Origin: Lepidostoma basale
Lineage: Eukaryota > Arthropoda > Insecta > Trichoptera > Lepidostomatidae
Assembly: GCA_022606425.2 (NCBI GenBank)
Contig: JAHDVF020000415.1
Span: 62,001 to 126,000 of the forward strand
Direction: 5' to 3'
DNA: 64,000 bases
The notes beneath the pieces were generated by a model, which made no database searches, was not told where the DNA came from, and saw only the letters and a program-made list of their open reading frames with translations. The position numbers and the translations under genes are program-made. Below, in pieces: positions 19,972 to 32,600 of this stretch; the first letter of the stretch is position 1, and each line of letters starts with the position of its first letter.

Positions 19972-20248
19972 TGGTTAGTTAGTTAGTTAGTTAAGAATGT
20001 GTAGAAAATTAGTGGCAATGTCTCCTCGATAGGTACTGCAGATTTCTACAAAAAATAGAGTAAGCTTGACAATATAGAGTTTGAATACATCAAATATTCA
20101 TTTCAGTCTGTATGTTTAATGAACTATTGTTGAAGCGTTTTAAGTAAATACGCATTACCCCACAGTAAGTAAAAATTACTTTATGTATGTGATGGTAAGT
20201 AAGTAGAGATGAAAGTAAATACGCATTATTTAAACAAATCGTAAATAA

Positions 20249-20326
20249 TGTCAGGAAAGAAATGTGTGGCTGTCCATTTTCTCTGCCTACCCCTTCGGGG
20301 AGACGGCTTGATGGTTAGTTAGTTCG
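20249..20326 (+). repeat. RTE-1 solo 3' terminus
   Basis: About 78 bp matching only the last part of RTE-1 (TGTCAGGAAAGAAATGTGTG through the hairpin to GGTTAGTTAG). Extreme 5' truncation. The flanks 19995-20248 hold nothing recognised. Confidence 0.85.
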
Positions 20327-20461
20327 TTTTTTTTTAAATACTTAAAATAAAAATTTATCTACATAGGCCCTCATCCATATATATTTTTTTCGTTTGAGGG
20401 TGGAATGAATTAAATCATATAAATTTAAAAATATTTTCTCATTTTCACGAGAAAAAAACAA

Positions 20462-20588
20462 AAATTACCCCACAAATCTAAAGTAAGCACTTTTTACTGC
20501 AACTCAACAGCCTTAAAAACTCACCTGCTAAAGTCACTTTAATGGGCTGAAATCACGTCCATCAGAATCATTTGACTCAATGTTTTTG
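20462..20588 (+). promoter_or_regulatory. PEX19 upstream block shared with kanadaptin
   Basis: AAATTACCCCACAAAT, TAAAGTA.GCACTTTTTAC, CAGCCTTAA and TCACGTCC occur here in the same order and nearly the same spacing as at 40355-40478 upstream of kanadaptin. It ends about 35 bp before the PEX19 ATG. It may be promoter sequence or an old repeat caught at both promoters. Confidence 0.5.
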
Positions 20589-20620
20589 TAGGTTCATTTG
20601 TCTTTTTTATTTATTTAAAA

Positions 20621-20687
20621 ATGTCAGAAAATAAAGACGGAACCGCCGTGCCCGCGCCGGACAAGGAATTGGACGACTTACTCGAAA
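20621..20687 (+). CDS. PEX19: PEX19 exon 1
   Basis: ATG follows TTTAAAA; encodes MSENKDGTAVPAPDKELDDL and LE plus one base of the next serine codon. Donor GTAAGA. Confidence 0.92.
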
Positions 20688-23600
20688 GTAAGATATTCAG
20701 TTATTTTTTCACCCGTTTAGATTATGCAATAATTATTAATATAACCTCAATTGTAAAATTAATTCGGTAATTTCTCCAGTGTTCTGCGTTGAACTTTGGC
20801 CTGAGTTTTCCATGTCCAAAGAGCGACGCGAAACCAGTTTTTTTAATGAAAACAGTTAAAACGTTTATTTTATGGCTCGTACATAAAATACTGCAAGCGA
20901 TTTCAGTCACGAAATTTAAATAATTAAATAGAACGAATTAAAATCTCATTATTTTGTTTACGCTTCATATCGCTACTGTAGTCATGGTTTTTAACATGAT
21001 ATCATAATTGTCTGTAGTGGTTAAAGGAAATGAAATTTTTCTATGATTTGCACAATCTTTTTTCATTTTTACTAATAAAGTTTTCGTGTATTCTAGAAAT
21101 ATTTTATCTCATGACAATTCAAAATTTACATTTTCACTAACGATTTCAAACACATAATACATAATAAATAACTTGCACGCGATACAATTTGATAATGAAT
21201 ATTAATAAGTCCAAGGTAATGATTTTCGTAAGAAGAAAGCATGACAGCCAACATTAGCGCGAATAGTGAAAATCTGGGACAAGTGGTTGAATTTGTATAT
21301 TTTTTCTTCTTCTTCGTCACACCTCCATGGTGCATAGGGCCTCAAGGAACCTTCTCCACCCGACTATCGCATGCCTGATGCCTAACATCATCCCAAGTGA
21401 CTGCTGCTTTATCCTCGTCCTGCAGGGCTCTTCTCCAGGTGGCTCTAGGTCTACCTTACTTCCTCTTTTCCCTCAGTCTAGTGCGCCCTGAGTGATGCAG
21501 GCTGGGTTCCGTCTCAGAGTGTGACTGACCCACTGCCATTTGCTTCTATTGGCTTTTCGCCTGCCATGGTCCAGAGAACGGCATTTGACACTGTTTGGGG
21601 CCAATAGATCTTGAATATTGAGCGAAGGCACCTATTTATAAACACCTGGAGTTTTCCAATAACGTCCGCGGTAGATTTCCAAGTCTCACATCCGTACAGC
21701 AGTACGCTTTTAACACTACTGCTGAATATTTGGAGTTTGAGCTTTCTCGAAATGATACTGGAACGCCATACAGGGCGAAGCATAGCGAAAGCTCACCATG
21801 CCTTGTTTTTGTATATTTTTTGTAATTTGTATATTTAGGAAGTAACAAAGTGAATGGTGCATTTAAAGTTGTCATCGCAAACAAAAGCCTATCCAAAAAA
21901 GCTAAGATGACAATGCACAATGATGTTCTTTCGTGTGTGTTAATGTGTATTCGACCCTTATATATGGAAGTTAAGCATAGATCTGACAAAAGGAGGATGG
22001 AAGTAGAATAAATGCAGTAGAAATGAGAACTCTTAGATAAATGTGTGGTAAATCTGTATATGATAGAGTGTCAAATGCAAATATAAGAAGTGAATGCAGT
22101 GCAAATAAAGTGTTATAAACAAAATAACAAATAATCATTAAGATGGTTAAGGTCACCGATAGAGTCATTAATGCGGACGTACTGCAGAGAGCCAGAGCCA
22201 ATAGAGAGCTGTTGTCGAGTGAGAAAATTAGAAAGGTCTCATGTGCTAAGGGGAGAAAAATACCACCTCCTTCCACTGATATTAATGAGTAAAGTGGAGG
22301 GACGTCGGGGAGTGGTTAGAAGCCAGCTGTCCTGGCTGCAGAACATCAAAGAGTGGACAGGAATAACAAGAGTTCAGAACCTGTTCCAAGTGGCGCAGGA
22401 TATAGATGCCTTTGCTGTAGTGATCGCCAACGTTGGGGGGACCTGACTGCACCGAAAGAAAAAGAAGAAGATGGTTTGGACACATGAAAAGAATGGTAAA
22501 TAAAGTAAACAACGTAAATGGATCTCCAGAAATAGAGGAGGACTGTGATGGATGATTTTTAAAGGCACCAGCCTATATATCTGATCTTTGTATTGCTGAT
22601 AGTTGTGGCAATCTATGCTTGGATCAGCAAACTCGGCATTAGGCAGATTAGTTGAGCCAAAGCGTAGCCCCTGGACAATTTCGGAGATCAAGCATTTGAA
22701 GTGGCAGGTCCATCCACCTGGAATATGCTCCCTGCACGCCTCGGATGCATTGACAATCCAACTGATTTCAAATTTAACCTAAAAACCCACATTTTCATAA
22801 TATTGCATAAAATATAAACAACGATAATCTGATTGCTGGTGTCAAATGCAGCTCTCATGACTAAAAACATTGTCAAAGCGACCTTTAGGTGAGCTATTCA
22901 CGAAAACTAATTACAAATTATCCGAATTATTATTTATTATTATTATATATGACTTCCACGGTTAATAGTAGTCACATATGACTGCCACGGCGTTATACGT
23001 ATTAAAAATAGTTTTTTTAAATTGTTTGTTTCAGGTGCCCTTGAGGACATGGCTCCTATTGCACCCTCCAAGGATAGTGTGGGGGGTGTGATCCCGGCTG
23101 CAGCGGAGCAGGCAGCCGACTGGAACCCGGAAGACAATGTCTGGAGTGAAGAGTTTCTCCAGCAGGCGGCAGCTACCTTCGAGAGCAACATGGCGGCCCT
23201 TCTCAGTTCTCTCAAGGGGTGTCCAGGTGATTCATTAAAAATATCTCTGCATAACCTCTATTTATGGCCGAGCCATAGAGAGCTCCCTCCACATACCCTA
23301 AGCTATTATAGGTGCAGCGGTGCCTTTCGTCAGCTTCATTCGTGCACTCCCAAGGCCCGTCCCCCGTCGATTCGGGACTTACATACGTTAAAAATAATAA
23401 TAATAATAATTTATGTATATTTGCAACCAAGGGGGACCCAGACCACATTTAAGCTACGCTGCAGCTCTCCCTTGATGTCCCGCCGTACACACAGCAATAC
23501 AACATCAAAATAAAATACACAAACTAACTAACCTACACGCCGTCTCCCCGAAAGGGTAGGCAGAAAGAATGGACTGTCACACTTTTAATGATGCGGCACT

Positions 23601-26600
23601 CCATCCTTCTCTTTTCGCTCCGCGGGAGACGCGGTGTGATGGGTTGCGAACCTCATCGCCACCAATAGGCATCTCCCGCACAATTGATACATAAATAACA
23701 TATGTTAGAGAAAGAATAAAAAAGAAGTAACTTTTCTAAAGTGACCAAAGTATTACAGTTTCCTTGTTTACACTTTCGAACAACTCCATCCGTTGGAGAA
23801 CAATCTCACTGCGAACTCTGTCTCTCCAAGTTGTTTTAAGTATTTTTCTATATATCCATAGTTCAAATGATTGTATTCTCCTGTCTGTAATACTAGGAAG
23901 ATAACTGTTCTTATCGACATTTTCACATCGCACAATTTCAATCAGCGTTCGCCATTTATTCAATCCAGATATTATTTCAAATTGAGAGGCGAAAATAAAT
24001 AAATTAATCAATTTGTTTTTTTTACAGAGGACTCAATAAGCCAAGATCAGATTGCAGCTACGTTTCAGATGATGGCCGGTGAGTTTGGAACTTGTTTAAC
24101 CTTTCCCTTACGGTGCTAAAATAAAAACGCACGTTCCTGTGTAGGGTAGTCGGTACCCAATCAAAAATTAGCTATTTTAAATCGAAAAAATAAGAACATT
24201 CATAGCTAATCCCCTTAATTAATTATAATTGAAATCAAAAACTAACTAACTAACTAACTTACCATCACCCCATCTCCCCGGAGGGGTAGGCAGAAAGAAT
24301 GAAACGCCACACTGTTCTGTCCTGACATACGTCTCTCGCTTCCTCTACATTCATACATCTTGTCATGCACGCACGTCGATTTTTCCGACTCCTCACGTGA
24401 CCGACATTCAATATTTGATTGATTTGATCGTGCCACGTTTTCCTCGGCCTTCCTCTATTTCTAGCTCCGTTCACGCCGTTTACATATACCTTCTTTACCA
24501 TTCTGTCTTCACTCATTCTTTCCATGTGTCCAAACCATCTTAATGACCCTTTCCTTATTTTGTTCATAACACTTTCATTCGCACCACATTCACTTCTTAT
24601 ACTTGCATTTGCATTTGCAAAATAAACTGATTTGATTTGATTTGATTTGATTTCTACTGCATTTATTCTACTTTCATCCTTCTTTTGCCAGTTCCATGCT
24701 TCACTTCCATACATAAGGGTCGGCACAAGAACACCATTGTGCACTGCCATCTTAGCTTTTTTGGATAGGCTTTTGTTGAAATCAAAAATTATAATTATTG
24801 AGATTTATGTGCTAAAAACATTTAAAAAAAAACATCTGGCAACGCTCACAGAACGGGCATAATAATAATAATAATAATAATAATATGCTAACTTTTAAAG
24901 CGCCGTTTTTGTGATGTAATCACCTCAAGGGCGCATTAAGACGTGTTTTAAATCTAAAAATCTAAATGTGACCGCTTAAAAACGATCGGTTTAAAAGTAT
25001 AGTAGAACAAAGTATAAATGTTTAAATTGGGTATGAAATATGAAAAAGATGGGTTTTCAATTTAGATCTGAAATCTGTCGGATCATTTATGCATCTAAGG
25101 TGTGAAGGGAGATTGTTCCAAGCTGATGGACCGGCTACCGCGAATGCTAGATCCCCGAAATTTGTACTGGGGCAACGCTTCGACTCAACTAATCTTCCTA
25201 TTGCTGAGGAGTTTGCCGAGCGAAGTGTGGATTTCCGTGAATTTAGGCTGTCCGTTATACAGAGTTCAGATATATAACTTGGCGCCATTCCATGTAGCGC
25301 TTTGAAGACTGTCCAGCAGAGTTTATACTGGATTCTTTCTGGACTTTTAAGCCAGTGAAGGGCATAGATCCGCTCTGATTGCAAGCCCGAGAGCTACTGC
25401 CGGGCAGTGAGAATATTGAGCTCCTCGCGCTTCCACAGTGAAGCATGCAAGAGTGAGATGCGAATATAGTGTCGCGCACTCAAAGCGCTGTTTATACGCG
25501 AATTTGTTTTCGATTTTCACAAAATACTTCCGATGTACCCGATAAATTCTGATTATTATTAATATTATCAATGCGTAAATATATTATGGAGGTATACCTG
25601 AAATCTTAACCTTGTATTTATTAAATGTATAGAGATATTGATGGTTATTAGTAGCAACGTGTAGAAGATACACATCACAGGGAAGGGAGGGTTAACTAAT
25701 CTTAAATTAGATTTTTACAATACTTGTGATTATCTCAAAGAGACCATACGTGTATGAGAACTGACAATAAGGCCTGTCCAAGTAAACTAGGCGGCAGTCG
25801 TTGGCGCTACCGTGCATCTAGTGTGCGCATAGCAGGGTCACTTCTTCTTCTTCTTGTTCAAAGAAGATAGCAAGGTCACGCCACCTCCAAAACAAAACTT
25901 ACGTTCACCAGCTAGCGTTCAGTGACAGAATTACACGTTTAACATAAAAGGTTTTCGGTACTTTAATTTTTTTAAATGTTGGCATTATTTTTCAATGACT
26001 CTGTATATATGTTAACGATGTAAAGGAAAAAACATATATAGGAAGTTCGTGGAAAATGCGATCAATCAAATATTAAATGTTGGTCGCGTGAGGAGTCGGA
26101 GAAATGTGTGTGTATAACACGCAATGGTCCAACATCCTGGCTGTCCATTCTTTCTGCATTCATCTTTAGAAAGGGCTGCACCTAATGCGGTCCTTCATCA
26201 CTAGGATAGGATTATTTGAAATTCTTTTTGAATCATTGCATCTGTTCCTTATTGTGGTTCCTCCTGCAAATCTTTCAGAGGCAGCCGCCCAGGTCATGAA
26301 ACCTAGCGGGGGTGAGAACGACGGTGAACCCGAGCTGGAGACTGATGCTGCCGAAGAAGAGGAGAAGCCGAAGGGATACAATGACGTAAGCATAGCAACT
26401 TGTGTGTGAACATGATCGACTTCTATCATTCCTCGGGCTTCTTTTTACATTCACTGTTCGCCTATTGACACTAGAACTCCATTGCTGATAGCCCTACCAT
26501 GCGGCGATCTACTCTTCGATCAGCAAACTCTTCGGCAATCGGCAGATTAGTTGAGTCGAATCGCAGCCCCCGGACAAATTTCGGAGATCGGGCTTTCGCG

Positions 26601-29600
26601 GTGGCAGGTCCGTCCGCCTGGAATATGCTGTCTGCACGCCTCAGACGCATTGACAATCCGACTGAGTTTAAATCTATCTTAAAAACCTACTTTTCCAAAA
26701 TATAGATTGACTGTGCCAAAACGCTGTCCAAGCACAAACTTTGGCGACCGAGCCTTCGCGGTAGCCGGCCTTTCAGCCTGGAACAATCTTTCAGCAGACC
26801 TTAAGTGCATTGATAATCAGTCCGAGTTTAGATCGAGACTCAAAACGCACCTTTTCAAATTGTCATTTCCTGATAGGAAGAGCTGATCGACTATGTCAGA
26901 TGCAGCCCTCATACTAAATATGCTTATTATTTTATTTTTATCTAGTTCATAAAACGAAGCATTTTCTACAGCGCCCTTGAGATGAGTAATTCATAAAAAT
27001 GGCGCTATATAAATTATCCAATTTATTATTATTATTATTAAATATAAACAACTGTTATCTGATTGCTGGTGTCAGATGCAGCTCTCACGACTAAAAACAT
27101 TGTCAAAGCGCCCTTGAGATGAGCTATTCACTAAAACGGTGGTTTAAGAGAAGCTTTCTGGACGAAGAGCGCCCTCGAAGTGAATATCTCACAAAAATGG
27201 CGCAATATAAATCATCATCACACATTTATAACGCTGAAGATGGAGACTACAACATCTCCGAAAGTAAATTTTTCTCAAGATCCCAAAAAACATATTGCTA
27301 CCAATAAATTTCGATAAACAACATTAACATTTTGAATAACATTAGACTTTCTTTTGAAGGTGAGCGCGGCCATATCCCAGGCGTTGGAGAGTATGAATGC
27401 GAATGCAGGAAACCTTCAAAACCAGTCGCCCTTCAGCGAAGACGATCTGAAGAACATGTTCTCCGGAATGAATCTTAACGGCCAGGTATGACACCTATTT
27501 TTAGTATAAATCATTTTTGATACTACTGTTTTTCCATACTGTATCAGCGGTTAACATAGCATTGTCTGCATGTACTGCACAAACATTTACATTTAGATTT
27601 TTAATTGCTATATAAAAAACATGCACTTATAGTAAAAGTCCGTTAATTCGAACAACGATAATTCGTAATTCGAAATTTTCATAATTTGCTCGGCCCAAAA
27701 ATTTACTTTTTATAGTAAATTCTACCGTTAAATCGAAATATCGCGTATTTCGTAATTCGTAATGTTTTTCATCAAAATGTATCTAACTAACTAACTAACT
27801 AACCATCACGCCGTCTCCCCGAAGGGGTAGGCAGAAAGAATGGACTGCCACACCTTTCTTTCCTGACATATTTCTCTCGCTTCCTCAACATTCATACATC
27901 GTGTCATGCACGCGCGTCGATTTCTCTGACTCCTCACATGGCCGACATTCAATATTTGATTTATTTGATCGTGCCACGTTTTCCTCGGTCTTCCTCTATT
28001 TCTGGTTCCATTTACATCATTAACATATAATTTTTTTACCATTCTTCCTTCATTCATTCTTTCCATATGTCCAAACCATCTTAATGATCCTTTCATTATT
28101 TTGTTCATGACACCATCATTCGCACCGCATTCACTTCTTATATTTTCATTCGACACTCTATCATACACAGAGTATCCACATTCGTCTAAGAGATCTCATT
28201 TCTACTGCATTTATTCTACTTTCATCCTTCTTTTGCCAGTTCCATGCTTCGGCTTCCATACATAAGGGTCGGTAGAAGAACACCATTGTGCACTGCCATT
28301 CTAGCTTTTTTGGATAGGTTTTTGTTTGCGATGACAACTTTAAGTGCACCATTCACTTTGTTGCCTGCCCCAACCCTTCTTTCAATATCCCTCTCCACTC
28401 TCCCATCTCTTGTAAACATACTACCTAAATACACAAATTCAACTACTTGCTCCAAGTTTTCACCATTCACGCTAATGTTACAGACTGTTGTGGTTTCTTC
28501 CTTTTCAAAAATCATTACCTTGGACTTATTAACATTCATCATCAGATCATTTCGCATGCATACCTCATACATACAAAAAAATGTATCTACGATTTCTAAA
28601 AATTCAAATGAGACATCACGTGAGAAAGAATCTGTTTCGAGGGCTTTAATACATTAGTGCAAGCGAGATATCTACGAGTATATATTACTTATTTCTCTTG
28701 AAAATATCACGCGGTAAAAAACTGCAAAGCGATAAAATGAGAACACTATGTAAAAAGGATATCTTCATTATATTTATATACTCGGCATCTTTCGTGTATC
28801 CATCATTTCTTTTCTAACTAACTAACTAACTAACCATCACGCCGTCTCCCCGAAAGGGTAGGCAGAAAGAATGGACTGTCACACTTTAACCGATGCGGCA
28901 CTCCATCCTTCTCTTTTCGCCCCGCGGGAGACGCGGTGTGATGGGTTGCGAACCTCATCGCCACCAATAGGCATCTCCCGCGCACACTTCGATCTTCCAA
29001 CATCCACAAAACAAATCTAAAACAAATAATATAAAATACAATGATATAAAATAAAATAACAAAATAAAAATAATTTAATACAAAATGTTATTTTTAGATG
29101 GTGCACATTTGTCTATTTAATTTATGTTCCACGAATCCACCGTTTTTTAAATTTAGCACATAATGTAATAACACATAATGTTTTTCCGATGTTGCACATG
29201 TTGACATGGACGATCCGGACTTTTGTGTTTATTTAATTTATGTTACAATATCCACCGTTTTTTTAATTAGCTGTTATATGATTTAATTAATGTTCCACGT
29301 ATCCACTTTTTTTATTTGGCAGTAATTGGGCACTTAAAACCAACCAACATTCTATAAATTAGCAATATTTCTTTCGCAAAGTTTTCGGAGAAATTCCAAA
29401 GCTAGACAAATATTTTTTTGTTGAGGCATTACTTCAGAATGAGTATATAAAAAGAAAGAAAATTAATAAACTTAATAAAAAAAAAATTAATGTAAAAACT
29501 ACGATCGAGTCGAAAACCGAATGATAATGATAGTGCAAAAACGGCTTAAATTGAAAGATGTCGGCCAATCACCACGTTGGGCGCTGTCCACTGACCAATT

Positions 29601-32600
29601 GCAACATCGCTCGCTGACCAATCACGACCGAAATAATGTGTCAAGCGCGCGTAACTCGCGTATTTTGAATATTTTCGACGTACATTGCGGAAAAAAAATC
29701 TACTAAAATATGTCGGTACTGAAATAATTACACGCAAATGGCGGGAAAATGCAAAATCCATGTTTCACTGTATTAATTTTTGTATAGTTTTTTTTTTATT
29801 CTTATGAGATGGGATTCTTTTAACCAATAAAAAAGTTGATTTTAATTTCAAACTGCCATTAGACCCACAAAAACGTCGTTATGCTATCCAAACACTTTTG
29901 TTATTATTATTATTATGAACACTTGACGTTATAATTATTATTTTGACAGAACGAAAAAATGGCCGCGATGTTCCAAGCCGCAGCAGTTGCGTAATTTGTA
30001 ATTCAATTTTTTTTGCGATATCCGGTCCCTTGTATTTTGAATTATCGGACTTTTACTGTAGTATTCTTTAAATGTATAAGTACTGTGCAATAAAACTCCT
30101 AGAAGACAGATGATTATATTCATATTGATTATTATCATTTTTCAACCAATTCATCGTATTATGTTTGTCTATCGCAGGATGAGGGATCCGGGAATATGTT
30201 CCTCCCGTTCATGCAGGGAATGATGCAGTCTCTGCTGTCCAAAGAGGTCCTCTATCCTTCGTTGAAAGACATTGTGGACCGGTATCCGAACTGGCTTGAA
30301 ACCAACAAGTCGACACTGAGCAATGATGACTTCACGAGGTAATTATCTATTGCCATATCCAGATGGATGGCATCAAACAAACTTAAACTAAATCCATCCA
30401 AAACGGAATTTCTCTGGACTTCTTCCGCAAAGCGTCAACATCTTATCGATCATTCCTCAATTTCAACAGCTGACAATGATATCGTTCCCAAAAACTCCAC
30501 AAAGCTTCTTGGTGTTTATCTTGACGCAAATCTGTCTCTAAAATCCCAAATTAATAACACGGTCAGCGCTAGTTTCTTCCACCTAAGACGATTAAAATCC
30601 GTCAAAAGGAGTATTCCCCATGACACTTTCAAAACTATTGTAAATTCCTTCGTTGTGTCACGACTTGATTATTGTAATGGAATTTATGCAAACATTCCAA
30701 AACAACAAATAAACAAACTTCAATCTGCGTTCAATGCAGCAGCAAGGCTCATTAAAGGCATTCCAAAAAAGTATCATATAACACAACATCTCAAAGAGCT
30801 TCACTGGCTTAAAAGTCCAGAAAGAATCCAGTATAAACTCTGCTGGACAGTCTTCAAAGCGCTACATGGAATGGCACCAAGTTATATATCTGAACTCTGT
30901 ATAACGGACAGCCTAAATTCAAGGAAATCCACACTTCGCTCGGCGAACTCCTCAGCAATAGGAAGATTAGTTGAGCCGAAGCGTTGCCCCAGTACAAATT
31001 TCGGGGATCGAGCGTTCGCGGTAGCCGGTCCATCAGCTTGGAACAATCTCCCTTCACACCTTAGATGCATAAATGATCCGACAGATTTCAGATCTAAATT
31101 GAAAACCCATCTTTTTCATATTTCATACCCAAGTTAAACATTTATACTTTGTTCTACTATACTTTTAAACCGATCGCTTTTTAAGCGGTCACATTTAGAT
31201 TTTTAGATTTAAAACACGTCTTAATGCGCACTTGAGGTGATTACATCACAAAAACGGCGCTTTAAATGTTAGCATATTATTATTATTATTATCTATTACA
31301 GACAGTCTAAATTCAAGGAAATCCACACTTCGCTCGGCAAAATTCCTCTGCAATAGGAAGATTAGTTGTGCCGAAGCGTTGCCAATCTTGCTTGGAACAA
31401 TCTCCCTTCATACAATAATGATCCGACAGATTTCAGATCTAAGCTGAAAACCCATATTTTTCATATTTCATACCCAACTTAAAACCCATCTTGGACATTT
31501 TGTTTTATTATAATTTCAAACCGATCGCGAATATCAGATGCAGCATTCATATTTAAATTTTCTAGATTTAAAACATGTCCTAATGTGCCCTTGAGGTGAT
31601 CATCTGATTGCTTCTCCTTAGTAACATACTTACTTACTTTCTTATGGTAGTTCTTCTTCTTCTTCTTCTTCTTCTTTGATAGATCTGACGATCTGTGACA
31701 CAGAAATCATATCTCGTCGGATGATGAGATCCAGCTGTCCCTCCATCTCTTAGGCGGTCTTCCAGGTGGGAGGTGTCTGGAAGGGATTTCATAGGCGGCT
31801 GTATATGCGAGTCTGTCACCATCCATTCGGGCTACATGGTCCCTCCAGTATCTTCTTCTGGATCTACTCCACTGAACGATATCCTCTATTTCGCAGGTTT
31901 TCCTTATGTCTGCGTTGCGGACACGATCTCGGAGGGTTTTTCCAGTAATTGATCTTAGGACCTTCATCTCCGATGTTCTTAGTAGTCCCTTGGTTCGCAC
32001 AGTGTCAGCCCGCGTCTCTACAGCGTACGTCATGATGGGTCGCACGCATGTGTAGTTATGGTAGTTATCCATCCTTAATACCAGAAGATATGTATGTATC
32101 TACAATTTTTTGTATGGATTTGAAGCCGGGCTTTACCACTCTAAATGTGTCAAGAACTTCGATGTGTCAAGAACTTCATTTCTATTGTCAGAATGTTATC
32201 TGTCATTTACGTTATGTGCAGAAATGTTATGAAATGAAAAAAGAAAAGAAAGATTATGTGATTTCTACACAAACATTTATATATAATTTGTGTTTCGGTT
32301 TTTACAAATATATTATTATTGTCTATTTACAGCTTATTACTTATTAATTATATTTCTTGTATATGTAAATACAATATTATATTATACAAGAACATTTAAT
32401 TAGAAATCAAATCAGTTTATTAACTCAATAGACATTACAAACAGTAAAATATTTAAGGCATCTATTAAGTACAGGTAAAATATTATTATAATACAAGTAT
32501 TATTATAATACAACATGAGTTTGGTGACGCAAAAAAAAAAAATTGTGTAGATTTAAAATGCGCCTAAAATGGGATTTAAAAACAATTAATGAATGGTGCA

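Larger units (their letters stand above)
16956..19994 (+). mobile_element. RTE-1 LINE, near full length
   Basis: This 3.0-kb copy has a 5' end matching those of both mini-RTE copies, coding for an apurinic endonuclease and reverse transcriptase (three frame segments: 16960-17262, 17231-18247, 18244-19971), a 3' hairpin CCCC-TTC-GGGG at 19950-19960 and a (GTTA)n tail. RTE elements normally have one long ORF; here two frameshifts split it, with almost no internal stops, so it is recently dead or carries assembly indels. It occupies most of the gap between the divergent TMX and PEX19 genes. Confidence 0.92.
27629..30061. mobile_element. Pogo/Tigger-like element in PEX19 intron 5, with nested insertions
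   Basis: Left end TATAGTAAAAGTCCGTTAAT, right end the reverse complement TACAGTAAAAGTCCGATAAT. Inside are an RTE-1 copy (27782-28590), a mini-RTE (28814-28983) and part of MITE-A (29514-29775). No transposase frame is left. Confidence 0.6.

Noticed and set aside
29943..29993. Exon-like CAG then NEKMAAMFQAAAVA and stop
   Set aside because: Fourteen codons with one acceptor-like AG inside a pogo-like element in a PEX19 intron; it is out of place in the conserved protein and has no support.
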